Shown: positions 48,425 through 59,150, counted from the first letter of the stretch. The stretch is 64,000 nucleotides of DNA from Hirundichthys speculiger (GCA_018398805.1 JAGFBZ010001180.1:620001-684000); one strand, 5' to 3'. Numbers and translations are program-made. Notes: a model not told the origin generated them from the sequence alone.

Positions 48425-49819
48425 CACCTGCATGCAGGGCTCCTATGTAAGCCTAAATTGAAATCTTACTTTTTTGTTTCCAGTGCAGGCGCCAGCTGGA
48501 AATTAAAATGTCCAGAATTCTTTCCAGCAATTTTATTGATTTTTATTAGTTTATCAGTTCAAGTGTAATTCACCCTGTCACAGAGGTGAAAAGCAGCTCC
48601 ATACTCTGATAGGCTGCACAGCACTAATTATTAAATGATAATGCTACAGTATAGTATGTAGTACAGCGGCAAGGCTAGTAAACATGTTTTTGCAGCTCTG
48701 TTCACAACAGTGGACATAACGGAGGGTGTGCAACTTCTGTGATCGCACACAATCCTGCAAATATGAACAACTCAAGTTGCTCAAAGTTGTGCGACTGTGT
48801 TGTTATGTGAGGATTTATAATTTGGTGGTCACTTTAGACACATTCAATGCCCTCAAAATATTTTTGTTTGCATTACATGGTCCCCTTTGAAATGATGAAA
48901 ATCTGTAAACTGTTTTTTTTTTTTTCTTCTTCACAATGTGGCTGTCAAGCTATAAGACATCTATGAAGCTGCTGAAACAGACAGACATCCTCAGTCTCAA
49001 ATATACTACCCTTAATTCAAATGTCAGGATGAGCTGAAGATAGAAATGCAAGGCACATTCTCAGCAGTGACATTTTGGCTGTATTAACATTGTAGCAAAT
49101 CATAAGACTCCCATAATGTATTGAATCAAATAATGAATTTCTGTTATCATGACATATCACAGTGTAGCAGGAAAATTATGGCAAATTTGGGGTTTTATGC
49201 CTTCTCAGCAGTTAAGTTGACTAACAGGCCAATCTTCTTAAATCTCAGATGTCACCCTGACTGCTTTTATCTCTTCTATTCATCAAAGTTTGTTCGGGTA
49301 ATTCCTCTGGCCGTGATGTATCTCAGGGTTAAGTGGGTTTCCCCCCTAACACCATAAAATAAGAACTATTAAGTCCATGCAGACGTTACATCCATACGTT
49401 AGGATGACACAGCTCATAAAGACCTTATAGCAATAAAGGAGATTTTCTCATTAGGTGAAACTGCTGAAATCACCTTATATTATACAAATGATTAAGTCAA
49501 TGGTGACTCTTTTTAGCACCCTGAAAATAAAGCATAATGGCAGACTTTGCCACCTCCTCTCTGCCAGTCAATCTGAGTGCACTCTACCTTCTCACTTCTA
49601 AAAACCTGACCTATCAGCAGCCATTTAGTGAGTGTATCATAATGATAAGGTGGTGGTGGTGGTATGCGCAGCCACTGGGTCTATAACTCAAGTGTGGGTG
49701 GGAGGGGGCTGGAGGTGAAGGCCTGGCTGCTTGACAACTCTCACTGACAGGAGATGAGCCGATGGTGAGAGGACTGTTGTTGCAGTGTCAAAGAGAGGGT
49801 ACCTGGAACCGAGAGAGCG

Positions 49820-49885
49820 GGGATGCTTTAGTCAGCATCTAGTTAACACGTACAAGCCTCTGGGTTTGAATCCCAGCGGACCTGA
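49820..49885 (+). repeat. tRNA-like/SINE relic
   Basis: CTGGG-TTTGAAT-CCCAG (49860-49876) forms a five-base-pair T-arm-like stem-loop, and GGTTTGAATCC differs from the B box at one position. An A-box-like segment upstream is poor and no acceptor stem pairs. Not a functional tRNA gene. Confidence 0.35.
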
Positions 49886-50718
49886 GGTGCACGTTCTGCA
49901 ATCGACAGAGGTGGAAAGGATAGATGAATCTGACCTCAATTAATTTCATTATACTGTACTTTTATTGCTAGGACCATTATTTTTAATGATGCAGGTAATT
50001 TACCCGCGGCAACTGAACTAGCCAGGGCCCCAAATGTTCCAGAAATGCTTATAAAAGTGTACGATTAATAATTTATCCCACAGCTGGCAGTGATTGAAAG
50101 TAACAAGTGCATTTATTGAAGCTTGAGAGATTTTTACATCCACTCAAGAGTAAAATACTGGAAAATGCTTTGCTTTTGTATCACAGTTACAATGCAAACT
50201 TTACCTGAAAAAAAGAATGTAAGCTTATAAAACTGAAAGTACTTGTTAAGATTGTAGGTTACCAGCCCTTCTTTGAGCCTGCAGTTCTTTACAAGCTTTG
50301 CAAGAAAAAAGGTTGTTTAGTAGAGAAGCATCACGTATGGAACCTAACATGCCACTGCTGGTGGTCTAAAGAAAGGACTACTCCTTTATTTTGAACAAAC
50401 TATATAGACTTTTTGACAACTCTAATACTACCCATTGATGCATCAGCACTAAATATTGATGTGATATGCTTATAGTACATATGGGTAATCTCTGACTAAT
50501 TTTAAAAACATAAGTTGGATTTTTGCTCAAAGGCAAAAGCTAAATGTAACACATCTGCAGTGCATGAAAAAAAAATAAACATAAAGCCTACAGTGGTGAA
50601 GACTACCACAGAAATGATAGAAAAATGCCCTGAAACAAGCACTTGTCAAACTTAGAATGTTCTGACACATTTTCTTCCAAGTAAAATCTTTTCATTCTTC
50701 ATGGATGAGAAATCCGAC

Positions 50719-50735
50719 ATAAATAAATAAACAAA

Positions 50736-50766
<31 letters not shown>

Positions 50767-50768
50767 AT
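50719..50768. repeat. AAAT tetranucleotide microsatellite
   Basis: About twelve AAAT units with one CAAAT interruption. Probably polymorphic. It lies about 100 bp upstream of the internal promoter. Confidence 0.95.
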
Positions 50769-50873
50769 GCCTGCGACATAAGTTTAAAGAGAGTTGCGTG
50801 TGTGATAATCTGCATGTAAAACATCAAATCTATCACTGAGACGCCTCTAATAAACCCCGTTGCTTCCCCCTAG

Positions 50874-51000
50874 CGGCCAAAATGCGCAACGACAAATGAC
50901 GTCCCCCTACTTCCGCTCTTCCGCGCTCACATGATCAAAACAAGCCAACATGGCGTCGGGTATGAATGATATTTACCGACACGGGCGCCACTTTCAATCC
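50874..51000 (+). promoter_or_regulatory. candidate internal rnf220 promoter, CpG-rich with ETS/CRE/YY1-like sites
   Basis: Twelve CpG dinucleotides fall within 50874-50987, an abrupt change from the CpG-poor AT-rich intron on both sides. Visible words are a CRE-like TGACGT (50897-50902), two ETS-type CTTCCG motifs (50910-50915, 50918-50923), an E-box-like CACATG (50928-50933) and a YY1-type AACATGGCG (50947-50955). There is no TATA box. This set is typical of a TATA-less vertebrate core promoter with its start site near the YY1 motif. It lies between the rnf220 exons ending 48390 and starting 51324, just upstream of an in-frame alternative start exon. The start site is inferred. A bidirectional promoter serving an unseen antisense transcript is the main alternative. 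Confidence 0.7.
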
Positions 51001-51084
51001 CTTTCCATCCGTATTAATTTATAGACACAAAGTTTAGTTTGTTGACATGTTCAGTCTCAGGAAACACACTCAACCTCTTTGCAG

Positions 51085-51136
51085 GAGTGAGTTTTAGCGG
51101 CTCTTCGAAGGAGCTGTAACAAGAGAGCTGACAGTC
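51085..51136 (+). other. 5' untranslated part of the alternative first exon, with upstream ORF
   Basis: The sequence just before 51085 is a plausible acceptor (caacctctttgcag|GAGTGAG), and TCGG|gtatga at 50959/50960 is a plausible donor. If spliced, the ATG at the YY1 motif reads MASGVSFSGSSKEL and stops at a TAA 26 nt before the MEEVENKRE start codon. If unspliced, the same ATG reads 24 codons to a TAG. Either way an upstream ORF with strong Kozak context precedes the main start. The feature is inferred from splice-site-like words only. Confidence 0.45.
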
Positions 51137-51163
51137 ATGGAGGAGGTGGAAAACAAGAGAGAA
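51137..51163 (+). CDS. rnf220: rnf220 alternative first coding exon, short isoform start (MEEVENKRE)
   Basis: An ATG in strong Kozak context (G at -3, G at +4) opens MEEVENKRE and runs straight into a good donor (GAA|gtaggt). Nine codons end in phase 0, which is the phase required by the exon at 51324 (T-F-L-R-V-R...). The predicted short protein therefore starts MEEVENKRE-TFLRVRANRQ and lacks the N-terminal region and first zinc-finger-like segment, but keeps the basic region, C2HC finger and everything downstream. It sits 140-260 bp after the CpG-rich promoter. The 5' leader may be unspliced, or may lose a 125-nt mini-intron (50960-51084, GTATGA...TTGCAG). No expression evidence is available here; the call rests on promoter, Kozak context, donor and phase together. 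Confidence 0.68.
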
Positions 51164-51323
51164 GTAGGTTTAATTGTTTACTGCTTAGCCTCAGTCGAGG
51201 ATCCCCCAGCATCTACAGCAATCCCGTGCAGAACATAGTTATTACCACTTGTAAACACAACATATTGTTTCCTGACCATCTAATTAATATTTCCTCCTTC
51301 TTCTTTTTATCTTTTGCTTGCAG

Positions 51324-51366
51324 ACATTTTTACGAGTTCGGGCAAACAGGCAAACGAGATTGAATG
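51324..51366 (+). CDS. rnf220: rnf220 coding exon: TFLRVRANRQTRLN (43 nt)
   Basis: A 43-nt exon lies between cttttgcttgcag|ACA and TTGAATG|gtatgt. It reads TFLRVRANRQTRLN plus one base of the next codon (phase 1). This basic, probably helical segment is one of the most recognisable parts of vertebrate RNF220. It is the first exon shared by the full-length transcript (from the exon ending 48390) and the predicted internal-promoter transcript (from 51163), since both supply phase 0. It is too short to appear as an ORF, but splice signals and phase are both good. Confidence 0.93.
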
Positions 51367-53117
51367 GTATGTACACGACTTTTCTGCTCAAATTACAGAA
51401 GTGTATCTGCCTTAAATGTGAACAGCAGTAAATGTATTTGTTCAGGTCTTTTTTCTTCTTGACATTTTGCTAATGGTTTTGTCTGACTTGGAAAACCAGA
51501 TCATAGTTGCATAGAATTACATTTAATTGTCAATGCTACCTGCAAGGTAAATAAAGGATAATTGATCATCACAAATGACCAATCTAATTTAAAGAACTGG
51601 AGAAAAAAATGTTTTGTGAATTTATGTGATGTGAGGTCATTACGGATATTTTGAAAGGCCCACTAAATTTGCAGGAGTGTCAGCTGTTATTGATGAGGTC
51701 ATGTTTAGGACCCCTGAAGCTCTTACAGAGGCTTAACAAGTGGCCTCCTCTTCATTTTACTGTAGTAACACATTATTATTTGTCTGATAAATTCTACCCT
51801 TGCTTTTAAGACTGAGGGATTGTTTTCTTTTTCTATACAAAGAGCTCTTATCCTATGAGCTAAGATCATCTTGACCCCTGATGGCCTCAGTTGGGCCTTT
51901 TAACATTATTTAGTACAGTGCAAGCTGCAGAATGCCCTAAATGTTGTTAAACATTATTGCTTACTTTTCTGATTGTATTTATAGAATCATAAAATAAATA
52001 TAGGATGGGTGGTCCAGGTAGCAAAATATGATTTATTATTGATTTTTTTTTTCTTTGTTTTTGGAGGACAAGTAGAACTTATACACATTATTTCAGTTGA
52101 ATATAGTAGAAGGAAACATCATTTGGTCCAAGTTTTTTTTTTTTTTAAGTTGCATTTAATGCTTTCAAAGTGAAAGAATCATTTAGCAGCATATTTGTTT
52201 CACACAACCCTAGGAGATTTGGCTTGGGTGACTTTTATTCCCAACTAATCTTTATTATATTTATCATTGTAATGATTTACTCTTATCTCAGTTGTAGTTT
52301 TTTTTTTTTTTTTTTCTGTAGTTTAAGCCTAAGGCAAGGGTCAGTGGAGACTTGGTTTACATGTTGTGTACGCTGATGTGCTCTCTGGCCTCACGAGGAG
52401 CCAACGTCATTTTCATGTGGGGTAAAAAAGCTCTGGATGTGTCCCTGCCGCACCTAATTAGCCTCCTTTTTCCGATCTCTCTTTAACTGCGCTTCTTCTG
52501 ATCAGTGTTAGAGGGAGAATCGGTGAGGAAGTGTCTTGTCAGCCCTCCCTTCTTGGCTTTCTCCGTTTTCTTGCCCTGCAGTTATGGCAGGCTGCCTTAT
52601 GTCCTCCTCCTCTTCCTCCATCCATCGCCACAGTCCCTCTTGGCCTCCCTTGCTTTCCCAGCCAGCTAAAAATTAATGTCCCTGTGCGCCATTTGCAGTT
52701 AAGAAAAAACGACAGAGACTCGGGGTGCAATGACGGCTGTTCTGCCCTGTTAAATTTCTAATTAAATGTGTGCGTGGAGGGGTGGGTTGGGGGGGGCTGT
52801 GACAGAAGGGCAGGGAAGGAGGGAGAAACAGAGGCAGAACGACGGCACTGATGTAGAGCGAAGGCAGAGGATTGAGATTGTCACATCCAGCTGTTTCTCT
52901 CTGAACGCATCCCAGAAGGTGGCAAGTTTAGCCAAATCAGCCACCTTTCATTACCATGTAGGCTTGAGAATAGAGGAAAAAAAACTTCTTTTTTTTTAAA
53001 TATCTGATTGACTCAAGTAAGATTCATCTGACACGCAGATACACCACAGTTACATCCACACTAAACATTTGTCTCTTTTTTTTTTTCTTTTTTCATAATT
53101 GCCCCCTGCTCATCCAG
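51367..53117. other. rnf220 intron (1.75 kb)
   Basis: From gtatgt to catccag, AT-rich with T runs (52046-52055, 52133-52146, 52299-52315, 53077-53087). A stretch at 52375-52560 (TGCTCTCTGGCCTCACGAGG, CCGCACCTAATTAGCCTCC) is less AT-rich and could be regulatory. No extra exon seen; the 76- and 77-codon frames near 52531-52999 show no protein character. Confidence 0.55.
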
Positions 53118-53242
53118 CCCGCATAGGGAAGATGAAGAGGAGGAAGCCTGAGGAGGGGGGCCAGGTATGTCCGCTGTGCAGCGCCCCATTGGCTGGGAGC
53201 GAGGAGGAGATGAGTAGACATGTGGAACAATGCCTGATCCAG
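53118..53242 (+). CDS. rnf220: rnf220 coding exon: NLS-like run and C2HC zinc finger
   Basis: The acceptor is catccag|CCC; the first two bases complete Ala (G+CC). The exon reads ARIGKMKRRKPEEGGQ, then VCPLCSAPLAGSEEEMSR and HVEQCLIQ, ending at ATCCAG|gtagta in phase 0. KMKRRK is an NLS-like basic run. CPLC-x13-H-x3-C gives four zinc ligands in a UBZ-like C2HC arrangement, complete here in contrast to the first segment. An alternative donor inside the exon (GGCCAG|gtatgt after 53164) is also phase 0 and would remove exactly the 26 finger residues. It matches the consensus donor better than the distal one, so both forms are plausible. Confidence 0.94.
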
Positions 53243-54174
53243 GTAGTACAGTCCTCGTCCAGAACCCTTCCTGCCGCCAGTCGGACAGCCTATCCACCCT
53301 TGTCTTACAGTCCCCTCTCTATTTCCTGTAGTTGCTGTAAAGTCACACCAGTGCCAGTAGTAGTTCTTCCAGTAGATATTTACCATCTTCTAACTTTCTT
53401 TCTTTGGCGGCATACTTCAGGTTGCATCATATGAGTTTAACTGTATGAGGGACCTCAGCATATATTCATACAATTTGCTTTTGCAAAGATCCAATCTTTT
53501 CAAGTAGCACATTCAAGTCTGCAGTTTTCCTATATGATGCAGTTTTTTTTCTATCCACTGGCATGTCAACTCGTTTATGAGCACATGGAGTCGCATCTGC
53601 TGTACGTACGACAGGGATGCTGGCTCTACATGAAGCCCGCACAGCCAGCGACACCCTCTCCGGTCCTGTAGATACTCAACTTAGTTCTTTTCTAGAGTAG
53701 ACCAAAGACAAATCACCGCCTGCAATTAACAAACTTCCTTCGTCTCACCTCATTGACCTTTCTCCATCAAAGTAGCTAGAGATACTAATTCCTGTTTTCT
53801 TCTGCCACACGTTAGGCATTCCAGTACTGGAGCACTCCAGCTGATGTGTCTTCACTGCACATGTGTTCTTAAAGCAAAAAAAATGAAAGAAAGTGGTACA
53901 TCTATTAAAGATATTGAAGATCTGTAGTCCAGTAGCTGCAAACCCAAAGTTTAAATGTGCAGTGTAGATAAGCTATAGCTTTTTCATACGGTACCCAACG
54001 GCTTTAAACATGCTTTGGATATTCGGTTTTTCTTACGAAAATGATCAGTGAGGTTTAAAAAAAAAAAGAAAAAAGTAAAGTAGGCTTATGTAATACACGG
54101 TATCTTTTAAACTATCTTTTTGGAGAGTTTGCCATCTATTAAAACGTGGACCCGTGTGTGTTTTTGTGTGCCAG
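53243..54174. other. rnf220 intron (0.9 kb)
   Basis: Intron after the distal donor. An A run at 54057-54070 is the only repeat. No additional feature recognised. Confidence 0.6.
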
Positions 54175-54304
54175 CGCGAGGGTGCTTTAGCCGATGATGA
54201 CTCTGCAGACATGGATGGAGAGAATGGGCGGGGCTTTGAGGAGTATGAGTGGGCGGGGCAGAAGAGGATCAGAGCTACAGCTTTGCTGGAAGGAGGCTTC
54301 AGAG
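54175..54304 (+). CDS. rnf220: rnf220 coding exon: acidic segment and EEYEWAGQKRIRAT block
   Basis: The acceptor is tttgtgtgccag|CGC and the donor TTCAGAG|gtacaa. The 130-nt exon begins in phase 0 and ends with one base of a Gly codon. It reads REGALADDDSADMDGENGRG followed by FEEYEWAGQKRIRATALLEG and GFR. The acidic stretch and the very distinctive EEYEW.GQKRIRAT.LLEGGFRG block match vertebrate RNF220 and lie between the C2HC finger and the D-rich region. Phase 0 at the start fits either donor of the preceding exon. No domain assignment is known to me for this conserved block. Confidence 0.95.
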
Positions 54305-55148
54305 GTACAAACCCACACAAGCACACCTCATGTAATTCCGCGCTCGTTCGCATCCCTCACTCAGTCAAGGCAGAAGCCGTGTTGTCGGCGCCGGCGCTGT
54401 GTGCGCCGTGTGATGACACAGAAGCCCAGTCATCTGTTTGTCAGATTACTGTCCGGACCTTCCCCAGCTCCAGCGTCACGTTCACTCACAGCAGTTTCTC
54501 CTCTCCCTCTTCCCTCCCTGCTTTCTGTCTGTCTCCTTCTGTGTTTCTCTGCTCATCCATCATTCACCGTGTTAGCACTGTTAGTTCAGTGAGACTGGTG
54601 CCGCATGTGACCATGAAGCTGTAATGGTACCACTGGTCTGGGTGCAGTGTGAGTTGGCCTGGGGTCAGCCCAGCTCGGCTTGGCTGGGCCCTACACAACC
54701 TTCTTAGCAAGGGAAAGGAAAACACATTTAGCTGGGCAATTGACCCGCTGGTCACTGCTGTGTGTGCATGTGTGTGTGTGCCCAGAAATGCAATTATAGG
54801 AGTGGATGGGAGAGCTGGTCACTGGGGAGCGCTGCAGCAGCTCTATGACCCAACACAGCTCATGTGCAATCACGTAGCTCTCTATAACCCTCTGATTTGG
54901 ATGTCTTCTTTTTTTGCCAAACATTATGCCAAACTTAAAGAGTCGTCTTTCCCCAGGAACTATTATCTGTAGGAATGTGGTAGCAGATACTTCAAAACAA
55001 TGCTTTTATAGGATAATATGATGAAACAATATTGATTTAAGGTTAAATTATCTGAATGTTCCAAGATTCAGCTCTTAGATGACTCAAGCGAGAAAAGTCT
55101 GGGTCACTTATAATCTCTCTGACCACACAGTGACAACTTTAAGTTGAT

Positions 55149-55953
55149 TCAGCCAACAAGTTGCTTTGTTTATTTTCTTATTCTTATTTTCTCAACTGGG
55201 AGGTTGGTCAGTCTGCAAGATGTTTGTCTCGTGATGCTTGTTTTGTCAGACCACAGCTCAAATATTTTCTGTCATATACATACAAATCAAAGCAGAAAAC
55301 CTGCTATTTGAGAAGCCTAATCAACCATTCATGAAAATTCTCTTTCAAATTTGGGATTATTAGTGAGACTTGATGAAGTATACAGTGGTACCTCTACTTA
55401 CAAAATTAATTGGATCTGGAAGTAGTTTCATAACCTGAAAATTTCATAAGTAGAGATGCGTTTTCCATGTAAATGCTCTAATCCGAATGAACATAATTTT
55501 TACTCTAAACTTTATTCTTTGTTTCTTATTATGTACAACTCTCATTTTATTGTGCAGTAATCTAATTGTAACATGTATTTGTTACATGTTTTGATGCATT
55601 TTTATGATTTATAAAAAAATTTATGTTTAAACTTTGTGGGGCTTGGAACGAATTGGAGCATTTACATGGAAAACACGTCTCTACTTACGGAATTTTCAGG
55701 TTACGAAACTACTTCCAGAACCGATTAATTTCGTAAGTCTCACTAATAACCCCAAATTTGAAAGAGAAGTTTCATGTATGGTTGATTAGGCTTCTCAAAT
55801 AGCAGGTTTTCTGCTTTCATTTGTATGTATATGACAGGAAATATTTGAGCTGTGGTCTGACAAAACAAGCATCACAAGACAAACACCTTGCAGACTGACC
55901 AACTTCCCAGTTGAGAAAATAAGAATAAGAAAATAAAGAAAGCAACTTGCTGA
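55149..55953. repeat. ~800-bp fold-back palindrome around a MITE, asymmetric by one deletion
   Basis: The left outer arm (about 55149-55371) is repeated in reverse complement at about 55735-55953 with near-identity (for example GCAGAAAACCTGCTATTTGA and its complement). Between them lies a MITE with its own inverted termini (55383-55495 and about 55650-55738) and a unique ~150-bp core. The right arm lacks 28 bp relative to the left, and the break is at AAGT, a 4-base microhomology. Fold-back duplication followed by microhomology deletion is my inference; a transposon with very long TIRs is the alternative. Confidence 0.8.
55383..55738. mobile_element. mariner-type MITE (CAGTGGTACCTCTACTTAC terminus), right end deleted
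   Basis: The left end CAGTGGTACCTCTACTTAC follows a TA. The right arm mirrors the left (GGAGCATTTACATGG, TCTCTACTTACGG, TTTTCAGGTTACGAAACTAC) but stops at CGTAAGT, 13 bases short of a full terminus. The CAGTGGTACCTC end is familiar from non-autonomous Tc1/mariner-like elements. No ORF inside. Confidence 0.65.
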
Positions 55954-57993
55954 TTTTTCAGATGCATTGTGTCCTAAAATGAGCTTTGCCAATATTTCAG
56001 TTGTGTTTCAGAGGTGAACTCAGAAAACTGGCGTTGTTCTGGGAACAATCTTCAACAGAAATTAGCAGCAGTTTGTCCAACACATTGCTACATCAGCATT
56101 AGGTTGTTTTGTTTGTGATAAGAGTTGACAAAGCATCATTAAGCAGCACTTAATGTAAGCCAGTCTAGTAGAGAAATTAAGATGTTGGGGCTTTGCTGTG
56201 ACTGGGAAGAAATACACTCGCTAACAGCTTCACAGGTGAAATGGCGAGCATAAACATATCTGTATGAAGGTATTCTCTGGTTTTGCATCTTTATTTAATT
56301 CAAATAGTCATAATTTTCAAATTCTGTGTGGCTCAGCCCTCTGGACCCAAAAAACCCAAAGCAAAGTAAAACCAAAAGCAGTATTTATGAAGTAAATAAT
56401 ATGTCTCCACTCAATATGTGAATCCTGTTTCCTGATTTACCAAACCACACACAGCTTGATAATTATTTTTTTTAGCCTAATTCTTCTCCACAGTGGCCTT
56501 TCATTGTGGCCTCAGTTGTGCAAATGAGCAAAGGAAAGACAGCAGTCTATAAGGATCTGCACAGGCAGAGGTACAGAGCCTTTGTCATCTCTCAGTCTCT
56601 TCCAGCTCTGCTTCTGCTTTCATGTGCACCTCTTCCTGTTCGATCTGTTGTTAAACACACAAGCTCAGCCTCACCTGCCTCCCTCCCTCTGCTTGCAGAG
56701 AGGAGACAAGACAGATCAATGCTGAAGCCTCAACTAAACCGCAACAAAGTGCGGCTCTTAGGGTGGGAGGTGGCTTCTCCCCCTTTTCATCCGTCTCCCA
56801 GACACGCCTTCCGTCCATCCATCTCTCTTTCACATCGTTAAAACGAGCAGACACAGCCAGGACCCTTCTGTTGGGCTCTAATAGGGAACCTTGTGATGTG
56901 ACGCAGATAACTGAGGTGGCCTGGGGAGAGCAACTTGAAACGCACACATGCACACAGTCACACACACTCAGCAGAAGGCTCAGAAGGTGGATTTTGTCTT
57001 GAAAGCTCCTCAGTGGTTCTAACACACAGCTGAATCCAGCAGGCTCTCGAGAGCCAGCGGCTGGCTAAACGGATATAGAGATGTTGCGGGGGGTCTCCTC
57101 AGCTGGCGACATGAAGAGAGAGCCTATCCCTCTGTGAAGTGCCACCATCCTTCCCCTCCCTTTGAGAGCACAGGGAAGAAAGGCAGGGGGACTGGGAGAG
57201 GAGAAGCAGAAAAAGAAATCGAACAAGATCAGTTTATGATTCAACTCTGTGTGAGTGAAGACTTCCTGGCTTAGCCAGGTTGAAAAGGACCATAAATCTC
57301 AGATAGAGAACTTTCTTTATCTGTCTAGTGGACTGTCTGTCTAAAACTCTGTTTTATTAGCTGCAGATTTTAATGTACAAGTTGGCTAGATCCATAAAGT
57401 CTGTATGTAGGGGGACAAGTCTGGGGGAAGTTTCCTCATTAAGTTGGGGCTGGCATTTTAGTTTAGCACTAATAACCTAAAACAAAAATGTTGCCAATTT
57501 TTTTTTGTCAAGCTAAGTTCATTTTCCTCCAAGTGAAAAAAGCTTTTTATTTCAAGATTACACTGTGAGCCAGGCATTATCAACAAGTGAAATTAAGAAG
57601 TCAGTGTTACTTTTTTCCACTAACAATAGATCATTTCTATTTTCAAATATCGGTTAAACACTTGTCATTCTAAACTAAATATCCAAGATGCCTTTTTTTC
57701 AGATTATTTTTCCTACACAACATTACTTGAAACTATTTTGATTTTACGCTGTTGTTGATGATGGTGAGAGCTTTGACATTTAGAGTCAGTGGGATCACAC
57801 AGCTGATGTTGCAGTCAGATTTGATTTCCACGTTTTTGTGCGGTTATTTCATGGAACATGCTTTTTTAGAGCTGCTTTGAAAGTCTGAGTCCATCAGATA
57901 TTTTTTTTTTCTCTTCTCAAAGGCTTACATTTGGGAAGTGAGCAGGAACATAAACAGGTTGAGAACTGCAGCATCCTTTTGGCTAACATTAAG

Positions 57994-58075
57994 TCATCCA
58001 TCCATTATCGATTCCTGTGCAGGATCACGGGGATCTGCTGGAGCCCATCCCAGCTCTCTTTGGCTGAAAGGCCAA
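57994..58075 (+). repeat. truncated teleost interspersed repeat
   Basis: CATCCATCCATTATCGATTC, GGATCTGCTGGAGCCCATCC and CAGCTCTCTTTGGC match the 5' part of the family at 3771-4060. The rest is missing. Confidence 0.6.
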
Positions 58076-59003
58076 ATTTAAACGTCATAAATGTGGTATT
58101 AACCTCACACAAGTACTCTATTTGCTTACATGTAGTGTAATGTAATTATTGAAATTATATATCTTACCACATTCTGCACCTGTGCATTATTTATTTTGCA
58201 TTATTTCAGAGTTGAAACATGCTATATTTAAACAAAGTTTGGAACACATAAACTCATCTGTGAGTTCAGCCAAAGACGGACAGATGTTCAGGTTTGATAT
58301 TGGGTCGTCTTTTGAGACCGAGGAGGAGAAGAGGGGGATTATTGCGGGCTGAGATGGCCCAGAAGGATAGAGATGAGGAGAAATCTCTGCTTTGTACATG
58401 GACTTCAAAGATGACTTTCTTATGTCTTTGTGTCTCGGTCCCTTTCCCCATGGCTCCCCACTCTCTCTGTGACCTGTAAATGGCAGAAAGATAGTGTGAT
58501 GACCTTTGACACGCCTACTCTCTGCTTCTTAGGGGGTCCCGATAATTGCTATGGTAACAGGATGTTGCCGAGGTCGGTCGATTGGTTGAGGCGAGCTGCC
58601 AGTGGGCCTGAGGAGTGCTTTGATCCTGCCTGCCTGTTCAGATCTGTACTTGTAGCCTTGTTGTGGTGACTTGTATGTAAATTGGGGGCCTCTTTTATTG
58701 CTGTCATGAACCGTGTAAGTCTCAGGATGAAATGTGTAGTTACAATGTTAAAGAGCCAGCGGTATTCAGGAGATGTTTGTGATAATGAGACATTCCAGGA
58801 CTGCGAGGGAAGAGTAAGTGTATGTGTGTATCGATTCATTTTATGTAGCAGAGAAGAGGGGAGAGCAGGACAAATATGGGAGAGAGCAGAAATAAGTGAT
58901 ACAGAATACAGAAAAGGGGAATAATGCAGTGGCAGAGAATAAATGAAAAAGAATCATTGGGAGAAGAGTGGGGGAAAGAAATAATAATAAAAGAAGGAAC
59001 GAT

Positions 59004-59150
59004 GAGCCGCCCGGTGGCGTAATGGTTAGGGCAGGCGGTCCATATATGGCGGCTCTAGTCCTCGACGCAGCGGTTGCAGGTTTGACTCCCTTTCCTTTCC
59101 TCCTTCACTGTGAATAAAGGCCACTAGTGACCAAAAATATATATTTAAAA
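59004..59150 (+). mobile_element. tRNA-derived SINE with 15-bp target-site duplication
   Basis: The A-box-like TGGCGTAATGG (59015-59025) and B-box-like GGTTTGACTCC (59079-59089) lie about 60 nt apart. The body ends ATAAAGGCCACTAGTGACC with an A-rich tail. The flanks AAAAGAAGGAACGAT (58989-59003) and AAAAGAAGGAATGAT (59151-59165) are a target duplication with one mismatch. Only about 147 bp long, so either a short family or a truncated body. Insertion used the LINE machinery in trans (family knowledge). Confidence 0.78.

Larger units (their letters stand above)
48391..50873. other. rnf220 intron, part before the internal promoter
   Basis: Begins with the weak donor gtcaca and a CA-rich tract (48391-48424). 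The rest is AT-rich unique DNA with a T run (48913-48925), GGT repeats (49654-49662), a tRNA/SINE relic (49820-49885) and an AAAT array (50719-50768) 100 bp before the CpG-rich promoter. No further exon seen. Confidence 0.55.

Noticed and set aside
49820..49885. Functional tRNA gene
   Set aside because: Only a T-arm-like stem is good; the A box, anticodon arm and acceptor stem do not fold. Treated as relic.
54154..54624. 156- and 132-codon frames overlapping the 54175 exon
   Set aside because: The first shares the exon frame only by running past the donor into the intron; the second is an out-of-frame shadow.
54620..54770. Possible transposon around GGTACCACTGGTCTGGG and GGGTCAGCCCAGCTCGGC
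   Set aside because: The wording is reminiscent of a fish repeat, but no paired ends or duplication could be read.
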